Assembly (NCBI GenBank): GCA_017430085.1
Contig: JAFRNR010000044.1
Coordinates: forward strand, 1-55,576
Source of the DNA: Lachnospiraceae bacterium
GTDB taxonomy: Bacteria > Bacillota > Clostridia > Lachnospirales > Lachnospiraceae
Direction of reading: 5' to 3'
Length of the DNA: 55,576 bases
Shown here: positions 1 to 7,587 of the stretch, one piece after another
Numbering within the stretch: position 1 is the stretch's first letter
How the letters are laid out: each line of letters begins with the position of its first letter
Notes under the pieces: model-generated
Seen by the model: the letters and a program-made list of their open reading frames with translations, nothing else
Databases searched by the model: none
Told to the model about the DNA's origin: nothing
Translations under genes and position numbers: made by a program

Positions 1-661
1 CGGCCAGCAGCAGCGGATCGCCATCGCCCGCGCCATTGTGAACGAGCCGAAGGTCCTGCTGCTGGACGAGCCGCTGGGCGCTTTGGACTTAAAACTCCGC
101 CAGGACATGCAGTATGAACTGATCCGCCTGAAAAACGAGCTGGGCATCACGTTCGTGTACGTGACGCACGACCAGGAAGAGGCGCTGACCATGTCCGACA
201 CCGTCGTCGTGATGAACCAGGGCTACATCCAGCAGATGGGCACGCCCGAAAGCATTTACAACGAACCGGAGAACGCTTTCGTGGCCACGTTCATCGGCGA
301 CAGCAACATCATCGACGGCGTCATGCTGCAGGACCGCCTGGTGAAGATCTGCGGCGTGAATTTCCCCTGCGTCGACGAAGGGTTCGGCACGAACAAGCCC
401 GTCGACGTCGTGATCCGGCCGGAAGACGTGGTCCTGGACGAACCGGGCCGCGGCCAGCTGGACGGCACGGTCACGCACCTGATCTTCCAGGGCGTGCATT
501 ACGAAATGGAAGTAATGGCCGGCGGATTCGAATGGCTGGTGCAGAGCACCGTCATGCAGCCGGTCGGTAAAGAAGTCAGCCTGCGGGTGGATCCGGCCAA
601 TATCCAGATCATGCACAAGCCCGAATCGGAGGACGAGGAGGCCATCGTATTAGATGTCTGA
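1..661 (+). CDS. potA: Spermidine/putrescine ABC transporter ATPase PotA (5' truncated)
   Basis: ATPase subunit of the polyamine importer; it hydrolyses ATP on the cytoplasmic face to drive PotBC. The reading frame is already open at base 2: it begins inside the ABC signature ([11 protein letters not shown]), so Walker A and the Q-loop lie outside the window. Visible are Walker B (VLLLDEP), the D-loop (LGALD), the H-loop ([12 protein letters not shown]) and a C-terminal TOBE-like regulatory domain. About 220 codons remain of a family length near 350. The stop overlaps the potB start by 8 bp, which suggests translational coupling. The assignment to polyamine rather than another PotA-type substrate rests on the potBCD neighbours. 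Confidence 0.93.
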   Translation, partial: GQQQRIAIARAIVNEPKVLLLDEPLGALDLKLRQDMQYELIRLKNELGITFVYVTHDQEEALTMSDTVVVMNQGYIQQMGTPESIYNEPENAFVATFIGDSNIIDGVMLQDRLVKICGVNFPCVDEGFGTNKPVDVVIRPEDVVLDEPGRGQLDGTVTHLIFQGVHYEMEVMAGGFEWLVQSTVMQPVGKEVSLRVDPANIQIMHKPESEDEEAIVLDV

Positions 662-1469
662 CAAAAGAAAATTTCTGGCATCGCCGTATATCGTCTTCAT
701 CCTCTGCGGGACCGTCATCCCGCTGCTGGCCGTGCTGTATTACGCGCTGGTGGACAAGGACGGAAACCTGACGTTTTCCAACCTGGCTTCCATTGCGGAT
801 CCCGTGCACCTGAAGTCGCTGGGGCTTTCGCTGCTCCTGGCGCTGATCTGCACCGTGATCTGCCTTCTGCTGGCGTTCCCGCTGGGCCTGATGCTGCGCA
901 AGAGCGGCGGGAAGAAAGGCTTCATCATTTTTATGCTGATCCTGCCGATGTGGATGAATTTCCTGCTGCGCACCATCGCCTGGAAGATCCTCCTGCAGAA
1001 AAACGGCTTCATCAACGTGATCTTCACCTCGCTCGGCCTGGGGGAGATCGATATCCTGAACACCCCTTCCGCGGTCGTCCTGGGCCTGGTCTACGACTTC
1101 TTGCCCTTCATGATCCTCCCCATCTACAACGTGATGGTGAAGATCGACAACTCGCTGGTGGAAGCGGCCTACGACCTCGGCGCGACGCCGTTCAAGGTGG
1201 TGCGCGACGTGATCCTGCCCATGAGCATGCCCGGCATCATCAGCGGCATCACGATGACCTTCGTGCCGGCCATGACCACCTTCGCGATCTCGGAGATCCT
1301 GGGCGGCAACAAGATCCTGCTGATCGGCAACGTCATCGAACTGGAATTCCTTCACGGCGGCAGCCGCAACGTAGGCTCCGGCCTGTCGATGGTGATGATG
1401 TTCTTTATCCTTATCAGCATGGCCCTGCTCAATAAGTTCGATAAGAACGGGGAGGGCACGGTGGTATGA
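654..1469 (+). CDS. potB: Spermidine/putrescine ABC transporter permease PotB
   Basis: Inner-membrane permease of the polyamine importer, 271 aa, close to the usual family length. It has about six hydrophobic segments and the cytoplasmic EAA loop ([14 protein letters not shown], about residue 169), which docks the ATPase. The start overlaps the end of potA by 8 bp and the stop overlaps the potC start by 4 bp (ATGA), so potABC is read as one tightly coupled unit. Pairing with PotC and the lipoprotein PotD makes a type I importer heterodimer. Confidence 0.95.
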   Translation: MSDKRKFLASPYIVFILCGTVIPLLAVLYYALVDKDGNLTFSNLASIADPVHLKSLGLSLLLALICTVICLLLAFPLGLMLRKSGGKKGFIIFMLILPMWMNFLLRTIAWKILLQKNGFINVIFTSLGLGEIDILNTPSAVVLGLVYDFLPFMILPIYNVMVKIDNSLVEAAYDLGATPFKVVRDVILPMSMPGIISGITMTFVPAMTTFAISEILGGNKILLIGNVIELEFLHGGSRNVGSGLSMVMMFFILISMALLNKFDKNGEGTVV

Positions 1470-2263
1470 AAAAGTTCGGCAAAGCTTTGTACATCGGCCT
1501 GATCTTCCTGTTCCTCTACCTGCCGATTTTCACGCTGGTGCTCCTGTCCTTCAACGACAGCAAGACGCCCAGCAGCACCTGGCGCGGCTTTACGCTGAAG
1601 TGGTTTGCGGAGATCTTCAGCCGGGAAGAGTGGATCGAAGCGCTGATCAATACGCTGGTGATCGGGCTCCTGGCGGCCGGGATCGCCACCGTGATCGGCG
1701 TGGCGGCCAGCGTGGGAATCATGGCCATCAGCCGCCGGCAGCGCATCGTGATCCTGCAGCTCACCAACATCCCGATGGTGAACGCGGAGATCGTCACGGC
1801 CATCAGCCTCGTGCTGGGCTTCGCGCTGTTCGGCCTCAGCCTGAGCATGGGCACCATCCTGTTCGCCCACATCTGCTTCTGCCTGCCTTACGTTATCCTG
1901 AACGTGATGCCGAAGCTCAGGCAGACCGGCAATATCTCCTATGAGGCGGCGCGCGACCTGGGCGCCGGCCCGGTCAAGGCATTTTTCTCGGTGGTGCTGC
2001 CGGACATCATGCCCGGCGTCGTGACCGGCTTCCTGATGAGCTTCACGATGTCGGTCGACGACTTCGTCATCACCTACTTTACCCGCCCGGTGGGGATCAA
2101 CACCCTGTCCACGCTGATCTACTCCCAGCAGAAGGTGGGGCTCCGCACCAGCATGTGTGCCCTGAGCACGCTCATATTCCTGCTCGTCCTGCTGGTCCTC
2201 CTCGTCAGAATGTTCCTGACGGGCCGGGCCGCTGCCGATAAATCTACAAACGGAGGTGTCTGA
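1466..2263 (+). CDS. potC: Spermidine/putrescine ABC transporter permease PotC
   Basis: Second permease of the polyamine importer, 265 aa, with about six membrane spans and an EAA loop (EAARDLGAGPVKAFF) near residue 160. It starts at an ATGA overlap with potB. The TTG start of potD follows 2 nt after its stop. The sequence around SVDDFVITYF in the C-terminal third is typical of PotC proteins. Confidence 0.95.
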   Translation: MKKFGKALYIGLIFLFLYLPIFTLVLLSFNDSKTPSSTWRGFTLKWFAEIFSREEWIEALINTLVIGLLAAGIATVIGVAASVGIMAISRRQRIVILQLTNIPMVNAEIVTAISLVLGFALFGLSLSMGTILFAHICFCLPYVILNVMPKLRQTGNISYEAARDLGAGPVKAFFSVVLPDIMPGVVTGFLMSFTMSVDDFVITYFTRPVGINTLSTLIYSQQKVGLRTSMCALSTLIFLLVLLVLLVRMFLTGRAAADKSTNGGV

Positions 2264-2265
2264 AA

Positions 2266-3318
2266 TTGAAACTGTACCGCATTGTACTTGCCGCCGTCCT
2301 GCTGACGGCCGCCGTGGTCCTTTCCGCCTGCGGGGGGAATAATGACAAAACGCTGCATTTCTTTAATTACGGAGATTATCTGGAGGAAAGCCTGATCGAA
2401 AAATTCGAGAAGGAGACCGGCATCAAAGTCAAGCAGGATACGTTCGACACGAACGAAGACATGTACGAAAAGGTCGCCGGCGGCGCCGAATACGACCTGA
2501 TCGTCGCGGCGGACTACACCATCGAAAAGATGATCCTCAACGACATGCTGCAGCCCGTCAATTTTAACAACATCCCGAACAGCAAATACCTGGACCGGGA
2601 CGTCATGACCAAAGTCGCCGTCCCGGACCCGGGCAACAAATACGCCGTTCCCTACACCTGGGGCACCATGGGGATCATGTACAATACCAAGATGATCCCG
2701 GAAGGAAGCATCACCTCCTGGCGCGACCTGTGGAACGAGGAATATAAAGACGGCGGCATCGAAATGATGAACTCCGTGCGCGACACCTTCATGGTCGCGG
2801 AAAAGATCCTCGGCATCGACATGAACACCACGAACGAAGAGGACCTGCAGCGCGTCGTCGACCTGCTGATGGAGCAGAAGCCTATCGTACAGGCCTGGAA
2901 GAATGACGAAGCGCGCGACGACATGGTGGATGAAAACGCCGCTATCGCCATGATCTATTCCGGCGAATACGTTTACTGCCTGGATAACAATGAAAACCTG
3001 GCCTACTGCATCCCCGAGGAAGGCTCCTACATCTGGTTCGACTGTTTCGTCATCCCGAAGAACGCCAAGAATGTCAGCGCGGCGGAACAGTTCATCGATT
3101 TCATGATGCGGCCGGAGAGCGGCGTGGCCACGTTCGATTATCTCGGATACCCGATTCCCAACACGGCGGCCATCGCGATGCTGGACAAGGAATATCTGGA
3201 AGACGAAAACATCTTCCCGCCGCAGGAATTTCTGGACAAGTGCGGCGTGTTCCATTATCTGGGCAAAGAAGGGGACGAACTGCTGAACACTTATTGGAAG
3301 AAGTATAAAGGAAACTGA
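2266..3318 (+). CDS. potD: Spermidine/putrescine-binding lipoprotein PotD
   Basis: Extracytoplasmic receptor of the importer, 350 aa. The N-terminus is a lipoprotein signal peptide with lipobox LSAC, so Cys22 should be diacylated and anchor the protein outside the membrane. The body starts with the PotD/PotF-type FFNYGDYLEESLIEKFEKE segment and contains the conserved YAVPYTWGTMG stretch. Translation starts at TTG 2266, set by a strong ribosome binding site (GGAGGT, 2252-2257) that lies inside the end of potC. No terminator is visible after it; ireB begins 30 nt downstream. Confidence 0.95.
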   Translation: MKLYRIVLAAVLLTAAVVLSACGGNNDKTLHFFNYGDYLEESLIEKFEKETGIKVKQDTFDTNEDMYEKVAGGAEYDLIVAADYTIEKMILNDMLQPVNFNNIPNSKYLDRDVMTKVAVPDPGNKYAVPYTWGTMGIMYNTKMIPEGSITSWRDLWNEEYKDGGIEMMNSVRDTFMVAEKILGIDMNTTNEEDLQRVVDLLMEQKPIVQAWKNDEARDDMVDENAAIAMIYSGEYVYCLDNNENLAYCIPEEGSYIWFDCFVIPKNAKNVSAAEQFIDFMMRPESGVATFDYLGYPIPNTAAIAMLDKEYLEDENIFPPQEFLDKCGVFHYLGKEGDELLNTYWKKYKGN

Positions 3319-3348
3319 TGCAGACCATGCAGAATCAGGAGGGACGCG

Positions 3349-3609
3349 ATGTCTGAACTGAAACAAACGAGGAATTTCGGCGACCTGATGACCAACGCGG
3401 ACGCCAAGGACGTGCTCAAACTGGTCTACAAAGCCCTTCAGACGAAGGGCTATGACCCCGTGAGCCAACTCGTCGGCTACATCCTGTCCGGCGACCCCAC
3501 GTACATCACCAGCTACGCGGATGCCCGCTACCAGATCTCCCGGGTGGAGCGGGACGAGATCCTGGAAGTCCTGCTCAAAAATTACATCGACACGGAATTC
3601 GCTAAATAA
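3349..3609 (+). CDS. ireB: IreB family regulatory phosphoprotein (UPF0297)
   Basis: Small cytoplasmic protein of 86 aa, the usual family length, recognised by the segments LVYKALQTKGYDPVSQLVGY and GDPTYIT. In enterococci IreB is phosphorylated on N-terminal threonines by the PASTA kinase IreK and modulates cell-wall stress tolerance. Here Thr7 and Thr15 are candidates, by inference. Its stop overlaps the ruvX start by 1 bp, the gene order conserved in Firmicutes (ireB-ruvX-DUF1292). A good ribosome binding site (GGAGGG) precedes the ATG. Confidence 0.93.
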   Translation: MSELKQTRNFGDLMTNADAKDVLKLVYKALQTKGYDPVSQLVGYILSGDPTYITSYADARYQISRVERDEILEVLLKNYIDTEFAK

Positions 3610-4037
3610 TGCGGATACTCGGCCTGGATTACGGCGCGCGCACCATCGGCGTCGCGGTCAGTGATTCATCCGGGAAACTGGCCCTGCCGCTGGAAACGGT
3701 CCGCCGGAAAGAAGAGAACAAGCTGCGCCGCAGCCTGGCTCGCATCCAGCAGCTGTGCGCGGAGTACGGCGCGGAGCGGATCGTCATCGGCCTGCCGCTC
3801 AATATGGATGACACGGAAGGGGAGCGCGCGCGCCTGACCCGTCTGTTCGGCGATCAGGTTACCCGCCGCACCGGCCTTCCCGTCGTCTATGAAGACGAGC
3901 GCCTGACGTCGGTAGAGGCCGACGAGCTGCTCGCGGAGGGCGGCGTTCCGTGGAAAGACCGCAAAAAAACGGAGGATCAGATCGCGGCGGCGCTGATCCT
4001 GCGCAGCTATCTGGAAAAGGAGGAACACCGTGGATAA
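3609..4037 (+). CDS. ruvX: Putative pre-16S rRNA nuclease / Holliday junction resolvase RuvX (YqgF)
   Basis: RNase H-fold nuclease of 142 aa, the usual size for YqgF. The N-terminal GLDYGARTIGVAVSD holds the first catalytic Asp. IGLPLNMD, YEDERLTS and DQIAAALIL carry the other conserved acidic positions, so the active site looks complete. In E. coli the protein processes the 5' end of 16S rRNA; a resolvase role is older and less certain. It overlaps ireB by 1 bp and the next gene by 8 bp. Confidence 0.93.
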   Translation: MRILGLDYGARTIGVAVSDSSGKLALPLETVRRKEENKLRRSLARIQQLCAEYGAERIVIGLPLNMDDTEGERARLTRLFGDQVTRRTGLPVVYEDERLTSVEADELLAEGGVPWKDRKKTEDQIAAALILRSYLEKEEHRG

Positions 4038-4284
4038 GATCGTTTTTCATGGTGATCAGGAAGATATCTCATTATATGTGCTGGACAGCACCAAACTGGC
4101 CGGCCGCTCTTTCCTGCTGGTAACGGACACGGAAGAGGGCGACGGCACCTGCTACATCCTGGAGGAGCACGCCGGCACGGACGATAAGGAACTGGTGTAT
4201 GAGATGGTGGAGGACGACACGCTCCTGGACCATCTGGCCAGCATTTTCGGCGAGCAGACGGAAGACGTCGACATCGAATTTTAA
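4030..4284 (+). CDS. DUF1292 (YrzB-like) protein
   Basis: Small acidic cytoplasmic protein of 84 aa and unknown function. It begins at GTG 4030 inside the end of ruvX. The family is almost always found directly after ireB-ruvX in Firmicutes, as here. The sequence is rich in Asp/Glu at the C-terminus and has no membrane segment or catalytic motif that I can name. The family call rests on length, context and the N-terminal beta-rich pattern. Confidence 0.82.
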   Translation: MDKIVFHGDQEDISLYVLDSTKLAGRSFLLVTDTEEGDGTCYILEEHAGTDDKELVYEMVEDDTLLDHLASIFGEQTEDVDIEF

Positions 4285-4296
4285 AAGGAGGCTCCC

Positions 4297-5946
4297 ATGA
4301 GCAAACTGCGGATCATCCCCCTGGGCGGGCTTGATCAGATCGGTATGAACATCACCGCCTTCGAATATGAAGACGATATCATTATAGTGGACTGCGGCCT
4401 GTCCTTCCCCAGCGACGACATGCTGGGCATCGACCTGGTCATTCCGGACGTGCGCTATCTGGAGGACAAAATAGAGAACGTCCGCGGCTTTTTCATCACC
4501 CACGGCCATGAGGACCACATCGGCGCGCTGCCGTACGTGCTGCGCAAGATCAACGTGCCCATCTACGGCACCAAGCTGAGCATGGCGCTCATCGACGGCA
4601 AGCTGGAAGAACTGGGCATGGAAAACATGGCCAAGCGGAAGATCGTCCGCTACGGCCAGACCGTGACGGCGGGCAATTTCCGCGTGGAATTCATCCGCAT
4701 CAACCACAGCATTGCGGACTCGGCCGCATTTGCCATTACAACACCCGCGGGGACCGTGGTCCATACGGGCGACTTTAAAGTAGACTACACGCCGGTATTC
4801 GGCGATCCCATTAACCTGGCGCGCTTCGCGGAACTGGGCAGCCGGGGCGTGCTGGCCCTGCTGTGCGACTCCACGAACGCGCTGAAGGAAGGCTTTACGC
4901 AGTCGGAAAGCACCGTGGGCCGCACCATTCAGCAGATCTTTGACGAAAACGAGGGCAGCCGCATCATCGTGGCCACCTTTGCGTCCAACGTGGACCGCGT
5001 GCAGCAGATCATCAACGCGGCGGTGCAGCACGGGCGGAAAGTCGCGGTGGACGGGCGCAGCATGATCCGCGTCCTGGGCACCGCGTCGGAAGTGGGCTAT
5101 ATCGACATCCCCGAGGGCACGCTGATCACGCTGGAGGAACTGGCGGATTATCCGCGCGAAAAAGTGGTGCTGATCACCACCGGCTCGCAGGGCGAGGCCA
5201 TGGCCTCCCTGCCGCGCATGGCGGCCAGCATCCACCGCAAGGTCACGATCGATTCGTCGGACGTGATCATCCTGAGCTCCACGCCCATCCCCGGCAACGA
5301 AAAGGCCGTGTATAAAGTTATCAACGAACTGGAATCGCAGGGCGCCAAGGTCATTTTCCAGGACGTGCACGTATCCGGGCACGCGTGCCGGGAAGAGATG
5401 AAACTGATGTATTCGCTGACCAAGCCGCGCTTCGCGATCCCGCTCCACGGCGAATTCCGCCACCGCACGGCGCAGGCCGGCATCGCGGCCTCGATGGGCA
5501 TCCCGCGCGAAAACATCTTCCTGCTGGAAGCCGGCGACGTGCTGGAACTGGACGAGGAAGGCGCCTGCGTAGTGGATAAGGTCCCCAGCGGCCGCATCCT
5601 CGTGGACGGCCTGGGCGTGGGCGACGTCGGCAACATCGTGCTGCGCGACCGCCAGTACCTGGCCCAGCACGGCATCATCATCCTGGTCTCCGTGTTCGAG
5701 CACGGCAGCGGCCAGCTGATCGCCGGCCCGGACATCATCACCCGCGGCTTCGTGTACGTGCGCGAATCCGAGGAACTGATGGAGGAAGCGCATGAAGTCG
5801 CGTACGGCACGGTCATCCGCTGCCAGACGCAGGGCGTGACGGACTGGACCCGCATCAAGACCGAAATGAAGGAAGACCTGAGCGACTTCCTCTGGAAGCG
5901 GATGCGCCGCAGCCCGATGATCATCCCGATCATCATGGAGGTCTGA
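4297..5946 (+). CDS. rnj: Ribonuclease J
   Basis: Metallo-beta-lactamase/beta-CASP exo- and endoribonuclease, 549 aa, the usual family length; a main enzyme of mRNA decay and rRNA 5' maturation. The zinc-binding motif HGHEDHIG is at residues 69-76, HSIADS and HTGDFKVDYTP follow, and a beta-CASP region and C-terminal domain are present. A good ribosome binding site (AAAGGAGG) precedes the ATG by a normal distance. It is the only RNase J in this window; many Firmicutes have two paralogues. Confidence 0.96.
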   Translation: MSKLRIIPLGGLDQIGMNITAFEYEDDIIIVDCGLSFPSDDMLGIDLVIPDVRYLEDKIENVRGFFITHGHEDHIGALPYVLRKINVPIYGTKLSMALIDGKLEELGMENMAKRKIVRYGQTVTAGNFRVEFIRINHSIADSAAFAITTPAGTVVHTGDFKVDYTPVFGDPINLARFAELGSRGVLALLCDSTNALKEGFTQSESTVGRTIQQIFDENEGSRIIVATFASNVDRVQQIINAAVQHGRKVAVDGRSMIRVLGTASEVGYIDIPEGTLITLEELADYPREKVVLITTGSQGEAMASLPRMAASIHRKVTIDSSDVIILSSTPIPGNEKAVYKVINELESQGAKVIFQDVHVSGHACREEMKLMYSLTKPRFAIPLHGEFRHRTAQAGIAASMGIPRENIFLLEAGDVLELDEEGACVVDKVPSGRILVDGLGVGDVGNIVLRDRQYLAQHGIIILVSVFEHGSGQLIAGPDIITRGFVYVRESEELMEEAHEVAYGTVIRCQTQGVTDWTRIKTEMKEDLSDFLWKRMRRSPMIIPIIMEV

Positions 5947-5947
5947 T

Positions 5948-6352
5948 TTGACACCGAAGAAGAGGGACAATGCGCAGGAAGATCCCCACGTCCTGGGGGT
6001 CGTGAACCACGCCGGCCACGTGCTGTTCAAGATCGCCGTCGTGGCGGTCTTTGCGTTCGCCCTTTTCTACGGGATCCGCACCGCCTATGATTTCGGCTAC
6101 TCCGTCTTCACCACCGAATCCGTTGAAGCGCCGCCCGGCCGCGACGTGGAAGTGACGGTGCTGACCGGCATGTCTGCCCGCAGCGTCGGCAGCCTGCTGG
6201 CCAACGCCGGCGTCATCCGCAACGCCACGGTCTTCACCGTGCAGTCCGCGATCTACGGCTATGAGATCCGGCCCGGCACGTATACGCTGAACACCTCGCA
6301 GACCATGGAAAGCATCCTGCTCGCCCTTTCGGAAGGACCGGGGGCGGAGTGA
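5948..6352 (+). CDS. MltG/YceG-like membrane protein lacking the catalytic domain
   Basis: 134 aa from a TTG start, 1 nt after the rnj stop. One transmembrane helix (about residues 25-43) is followed by an extracytoplasmic segment. That segment matches the LysM-like N-terminal subdomain of endolytic transglycosylase MltG (ARSVGSLLANAGVIRNATVF, then RPGTYTLNTSQTMESILLAL). Full MltG is about 330-380 aa and carries its catalytic Glu further downstream. That part is absent and the frame closes at a normal stop with the next gene overlapping, so this is a short version and not an obvious frameshift. Its role is unknown; it may bind or position glycan strands (inference). Confidence 0.75.
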   Translation: MTPKKRDNAQEDPHVLGVVNHAGHVLFKIAVVAVFAFALFYGIRTAYDFGYSVFTTESVEAPPGRDVEVTVLTGMSARSVGSLLANAGVIRNATVFTVQSAIYGYEIRPGTYTLNTSQTMESILLALSEGPGAE

Positions 6353-6354
6353 CC

Positions 6355-7587
6355 ATGCCTGCGACCTTGCCCGAACTGCTGATCCCCGTGGGATCGCCCG
6401 ACCTCCTGCCTGCCGCGCTGGCCTTCGGGGCCGACGCGGTCTATTGCGGGAGCAGCGCCCTGAGCCTCCGAGCCAAGGCGGACAATTTCACGGACGAAGC
6501 GCTGCAGGAAGCGATCCGTTATACCCACGCGCACGGAAAGAAATTGTACCTGACGGTCAATATCTTTGCCCATCAACAGGATCTCCCCGACGCGGAAGAC
6601 CTGTTCCGCACCATAGCCGCCCGGCCCGACCGGCCGGACGCTTTTATTATATCCGACCTCGGCATTTTCCGCCTGGCGCGCCGCCTGTGCCCCGAAGTCC
6701 CGGTGCATATCAGCACGCAGGCCAACTCCACCAACGCGGAGACCGCCGCCTTCTGGGGCGATTTAGGCGCCTCGCGCATCGTCTGCGCGCGCGAACTCTC
6801 GCTGGAGGAGATCGCGGATATCGTCCGCCGCTTGCCCGGCGGTCCTGAACTCGAAGTCTTCGTCCACGGCTCGATGTGCATGTCCTATTCCGGCCGCTGC
6901 CTCATCAGCAGCTTCCTGAACGGCCGCGACGCCAACCGCGGCCTTTGCACACAGCCCTGCCGCTGGCAGTACTATCTCACTGAAGAGACCCGCCCCGGCG
7001 AATACATGCCGCTGGAAGAGACCGAACGCGGCATCTACCTGTACAATTCCCGGGATCTCTGCATGATTTCCCACCTGCCCGAACTCCTTGCCGCCGGCGT
7101 CCGCTCCCTGAAGGTCGAAGGCCGGATGAAGAACGAACTGTACATCGCCGCCGTCACGCGCGCCTACCGCACCGCCCTGGACGCCCTGGCGGAAAGCGAA
7201 GACGCCTACCGCGCCGTCCTTCCCTGGTGCGAACGAGAAGTATACAAATGCACCACCCGAGACTACTGCACCGGCTTTTATTTCGGCCGGCCCGGTCCGG
7301 AAGCCCAGAACTTTGCAAGCAGCGCCTACCGTCAGGACGTGCGGTTCCTCGGCCGCGTGCGTCAGGACGAAAAGGGCTATTATATCCTGCAGAAGAACAA
7401 ATTTCGCGCGGGAGATCCCGTCGAGGCCGTCCGCCCCGGCGGGGAAGATGTCCCCCTGCGCGTCCTGTATTTCGAAACCGAAGAGGGGATCCGCCGGGAC
7501 AGCTGCCCGCATCCGGGCGAAAAGCTGTACCTGGTCACGGACGTTCCCCTGCAGCCCTATGACATATTGAGAGAGGTCGCCCCATGA
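6355..7587 (+). CDS. U32 family peptidase-like protein (TrhP/RlhA superfamily)
   Basis: About 411 aa. It opens with ELLIPVGSPDLLPAALAFGADAVYCG, the typical N-terminus of U32 proteins, here split as ELLIPVGSPDLL and FGADAVYCG, and contains HGSMCMSYSGRCLISS plus RGLCTQPCRW, which supply conserved cysteines. Characterised relatives hydroxylate RNA: TrhP makes tRNA 5-hydroxyuridine and RlhA makes rRNA 5-hydroxycytidine. A peptidase role is doubtful. The ATG at 6355 is preferred over the in-frame GTG at 6349 because GGAG (6346-6349) lies 5 nt upstream. It overlaps the M16C gene by 4 bp. Confidence 0.85.
   Translation: MPATLPELLIPVGSPDLLPAALAFGADAVYCGSSALSLRAKADNFTDEALQEAIRYTHAHGKKLYLTVNIFAHQQDLPDAEDLFRTIAARPDRPDAFIISDLGIFRLARRLCPEVPVHISTQANSTNAETAAFWGDLGASRIVCARELSLEEIADIVRRLPGGPELEVFVHGSMCMSYSGRCLISSFLNGRDANRGLCTQPCRWQYYLTEETRPGEYMPLEETERGIYLYNSRDLCMISHLPELLAAGVRSLKVEGRMKNELYIAAVTRAYRTALDALAESEDAYRAVLPWCEREVYKCTTRDYCTGFYFGRPGPEAQNFASSAYRQDVRFLGRVRQDEKGYYILQKNKFRAGDPVEAVRPGGEDVPLRVLYFETEEGIRRDSCPHPGEKLYLVTDVPLQPYDILREVAP

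Noticed and set aside
4072-6030. Long open frame on the minus strand opposite RNase J
   Set aside because: It is a GC-rich shadow of a well-conserved gene: low-complexity His/Asp/Arg composition, no ribosome binding site and no recognisable domain.
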